Positions 62,254-64,000 of a stretch of 64,000 nt of DNA are shown here, piece by piece (the stretch's first letter is position 1; every line of letters starts with the position of its first letter). Source of the stretch: Epinephelus fuscoguttatus (taxonomy: Eukaryota; Chordata; Actinopteri; Perciformes; Serranidae); assembly GCF_011397635.1 (NCBI RefSeq), contig NC_064773.1:20624449-20688448 (forward strand). The letters run 5' to 3'. The notes below the pieces were generated by a model, which was not told the origin of the DNA, made no database searches, and saw only the letters and a list, made by a program, of their open reading frames with translations. Position numbers and translations under genes: made by a program.

Positions 62254-62577
62254 GCAGTGTCGGCAGCAGGAGCTGGGCCAGCTGATTTGGCCCTATTCTG
62301 GGGCGTCTTACATACTGAGTCTAAGCCCAGTCAGGCAACCAGATGTGGCTCGGCTAATTTCATCCAGCACGCCAAGATTGGGCTGATGTTGGGCCAGATC
62401 ATTTCTGATAACGGCCAGTGTCTGCAGCTGGAATCAGGCCAGCCGATTTGGCCCAACTCTGGAGCGTCATTCATGCCGAGTCTCAGCTGAGTCGGACAAA
62501 CAGACCTTGCCCGGCTAATTTCCTCCAGCATGCCAAGTTTGGGCCGATGCTGGGCCAGGTCATTTTGGCTACCTGGG
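62254..62577 (+). repeat. 162-bp tandem repeat, two units
   Basis: CAGTGTCGGCAGCAGGAGCT at 62254 recurs as CAGTGTCTGCAGCTGGAATC at 62416. Shared inner blocks include CGGCTAATTTC-TCCAGCA and TGATGTTGGGCCAG / CGATGCTGGGCCAG. The period is a multiple of three, which keeps a frame open. Confidence 0.75.
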
Positions 62578-62609
62578 TCAATGAGACATACCGACCAGGA
62601 AGAGACAGT

Positions 62610-63050
62610 CCATTCTCATTCCCAGGTCATCAAATACTGCTGCTTGGTCAGTGAATTCGGGGTCAGACACGAACATATAAAGGCACCTTTTGCGGCGGTA
62701 TGATATGTTGCTGGGCAACGTAACTATATAATCCTGCCAGACAGCATCAGTTTGAAATGCTAGCAGTAAAAGCTTGATAAGGAGTGGAGAATCCCTATAA
62801 GGCATGAAGGAGGGGAGGTGGATGGGTCCAACAAACCCTGGACTTTCATCCAGGACCCCACTGTTCGCTTCCTGTACGAATGTTAATCCAGACTATGATG
62901 TTTTTTTCTAAACCAAACCACATGCTTTTGTTGCATAAGAAAATAAACATGAATTCGAGGAGTTTTACGAACATTTTGAGTTTATTTTGAGAAAGACTGC
63001 GTACAGCATGAACTCTAACTTTCCTACAACAGATGCAGGAGGATATCTAG
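62610..63050 (+). repeat. Second copy of the 54390-54930 repeat family
   Basis: Shared landmarks are CCATTCTCATTCCCAGG, GGTGGATGGGTCCAACAAAC, CACATGCTTTTGTTGCA and GTTTATTTTGAGAAAGACTG. It follows directly on the 162-bp tandem repeat. Confidence 0.5.
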
Positions 63051-64000
63051 CACATCATCGGAGAGGTGGTGAGGCCTTTTGCATGTCTGATCCCAGGAGC
63101 CCACTGTCTTATAATCCGCCCATGTTCTAACTGGGGTGCTGACCACTGGCAATAGATTTAAAAGTAGGAGACAAGGGTTGCACACTCAGGCTCCATACGT
63201 ATTTCTCTTTCATTCAGATGTGGTTTGGGCCCACAGGCTTTCCTTAAGATCGACAATCATAGTCAGAAACAGGCACACAGATCTATATAGGCTGCACCCT
63301 CGTCGTGCAACACCATTAGGGTGAGCAAAACACAATCAAGAGGCCTTCAACAAACCAAAACCTATAAACAATCCATTAAATTTACCACAGCACACAGTTT
63401 TAAAAGAAGCCTGAGCTAACGCTGCATTCATGTGGTTTGGGAATAATTGGAACAATGCGTTCCTGACTGGGAAAATTCACGTGAAGTCAGAACAACTCAG
63501 AAACTGACATTTTTGTACACTAGTTTACATTATATAAGCAAAAGCATGGCAATTTTTTGCTCACATGCAATTTGTAATATGGTATTACGTTGTAATCGTT
63601 AGTTGCTATCCATGTAGAGTGACCTAGCTCAGTTAGAAAGTCATTTATCAGCATCAGTTGGGTAAACCAATATTTTAGTAGTTTTAGGGGATGCACTGGT
63701 GCAGCAACAATATAAAGTTTCAAATTGTTGTCAACATGTTGTTTAAATGCTCTGAGCAATAAAACACAGCTAATCTTTTTAGCGTGCATGTTGTTTCCAC
63801 ATTACAGCCTCAAGCTCATGAATACAACAGAATGGGACCTCCAAGGACAGCCTGAATGCAGCATTAGTGCATATGTGTTGCTTTGCATGGCTGCATGAGC
63901 TGTATTGTCTTCCTCCCAAACCATGACACTGCAACCTCCATTGTTAAAATAAAAACCACATTTGAATAGTTCCTCCAACAGATGGGCAGTAACTCTCCGC
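63051..64000. other. Non-coding DNA at the window end
   Basis: No recognisable coding sequence or repeat. The longest minus-strand frame (63789-63520) has no identifiable feature. Confidence 0.4.

Noticed and set aside
62149..62654. Open frames of 78-113 residues
   Set aside because: Readings of the 162-bp tandem repeat, whose period is a multiple of three.

Overview
The window looks like nuclear DNA of a teleost fish. It is AT-rich, has long non-coding stretches, split genes with GT-AG introns, many CA/TG microsatellites, and repeat families typical of ray-finned fish: a Tc1-like element, short hAT-type elements, a Penelope-like GIY-YIG fragment and a LINE tail. I see no bacterial operon, CRISPR array, rRNA or convincing tRNA.

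Two protein-coding genes are well supported. TMEM229A is an intronless gene on + (40717-41790, 357 aa). A hyaluronidase gene on - has seven coding exons between 56202 and 48892 and predicts 724 aa. They converge tail to tail, as I recall SPAM1 and TMEM229A doing in mammals, so this looks like the conserved HYAL4-SPAM1-TMEM229A neighbourhood. The hyaluronidase keeps the catalytic Asp-Trp-Glu motif and the family cysteines. It is unusual in carrying about 270 residues of signal peptide plus Pro/Ser/Thr/Lys-rich sequence before the enzyme domain, and in having a catalytic domain cut by several introns. A possible upstream exon (59323-59050) encodes a second signal-like sequence whose Leu run comes from a trinucleotide repeat.

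Layout: 1-18.3 kb is intergenic, with a 22-bp minisatellite, simple repeats, a Penelope fragment and a short transposon nested in an older repeat. 18335-19956 is a complete but disabled Tc1-like element. 20.1-21.25 kb is a LINE 3' end split by foreign DNA. 23.8-24.4 kb is a MITE-like element. 25280-27090 is a long-terminal-inverted-repeat element with a perfect 8-bp target duplication and CpG-rich cargo. 28.9-29.6 kb is a second MITE flanked by TTG. 32.3-33.5 kb is a 57-bp minisatellite. 40.7-41.9 kb is TMEM229A. 43.8-50.7 kb holds transposon relics and copies of one dispersed repeat family. 48.9-59.3 kb is the hyaluronidase gene, with hAT-type insertions in its introns. 59.6-60.9 kb is a long inverted-repeat element. 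62.25-62.58 kb is a 162-bp tandem repeat.

No unknown multi-gene system is visible. The most interesting items are the extended hyaluronidase with its frame-switching tandem splice acceptors, the cargo-bearing long-TIR element, and two insertions whose empty sites can be read inside this same window.
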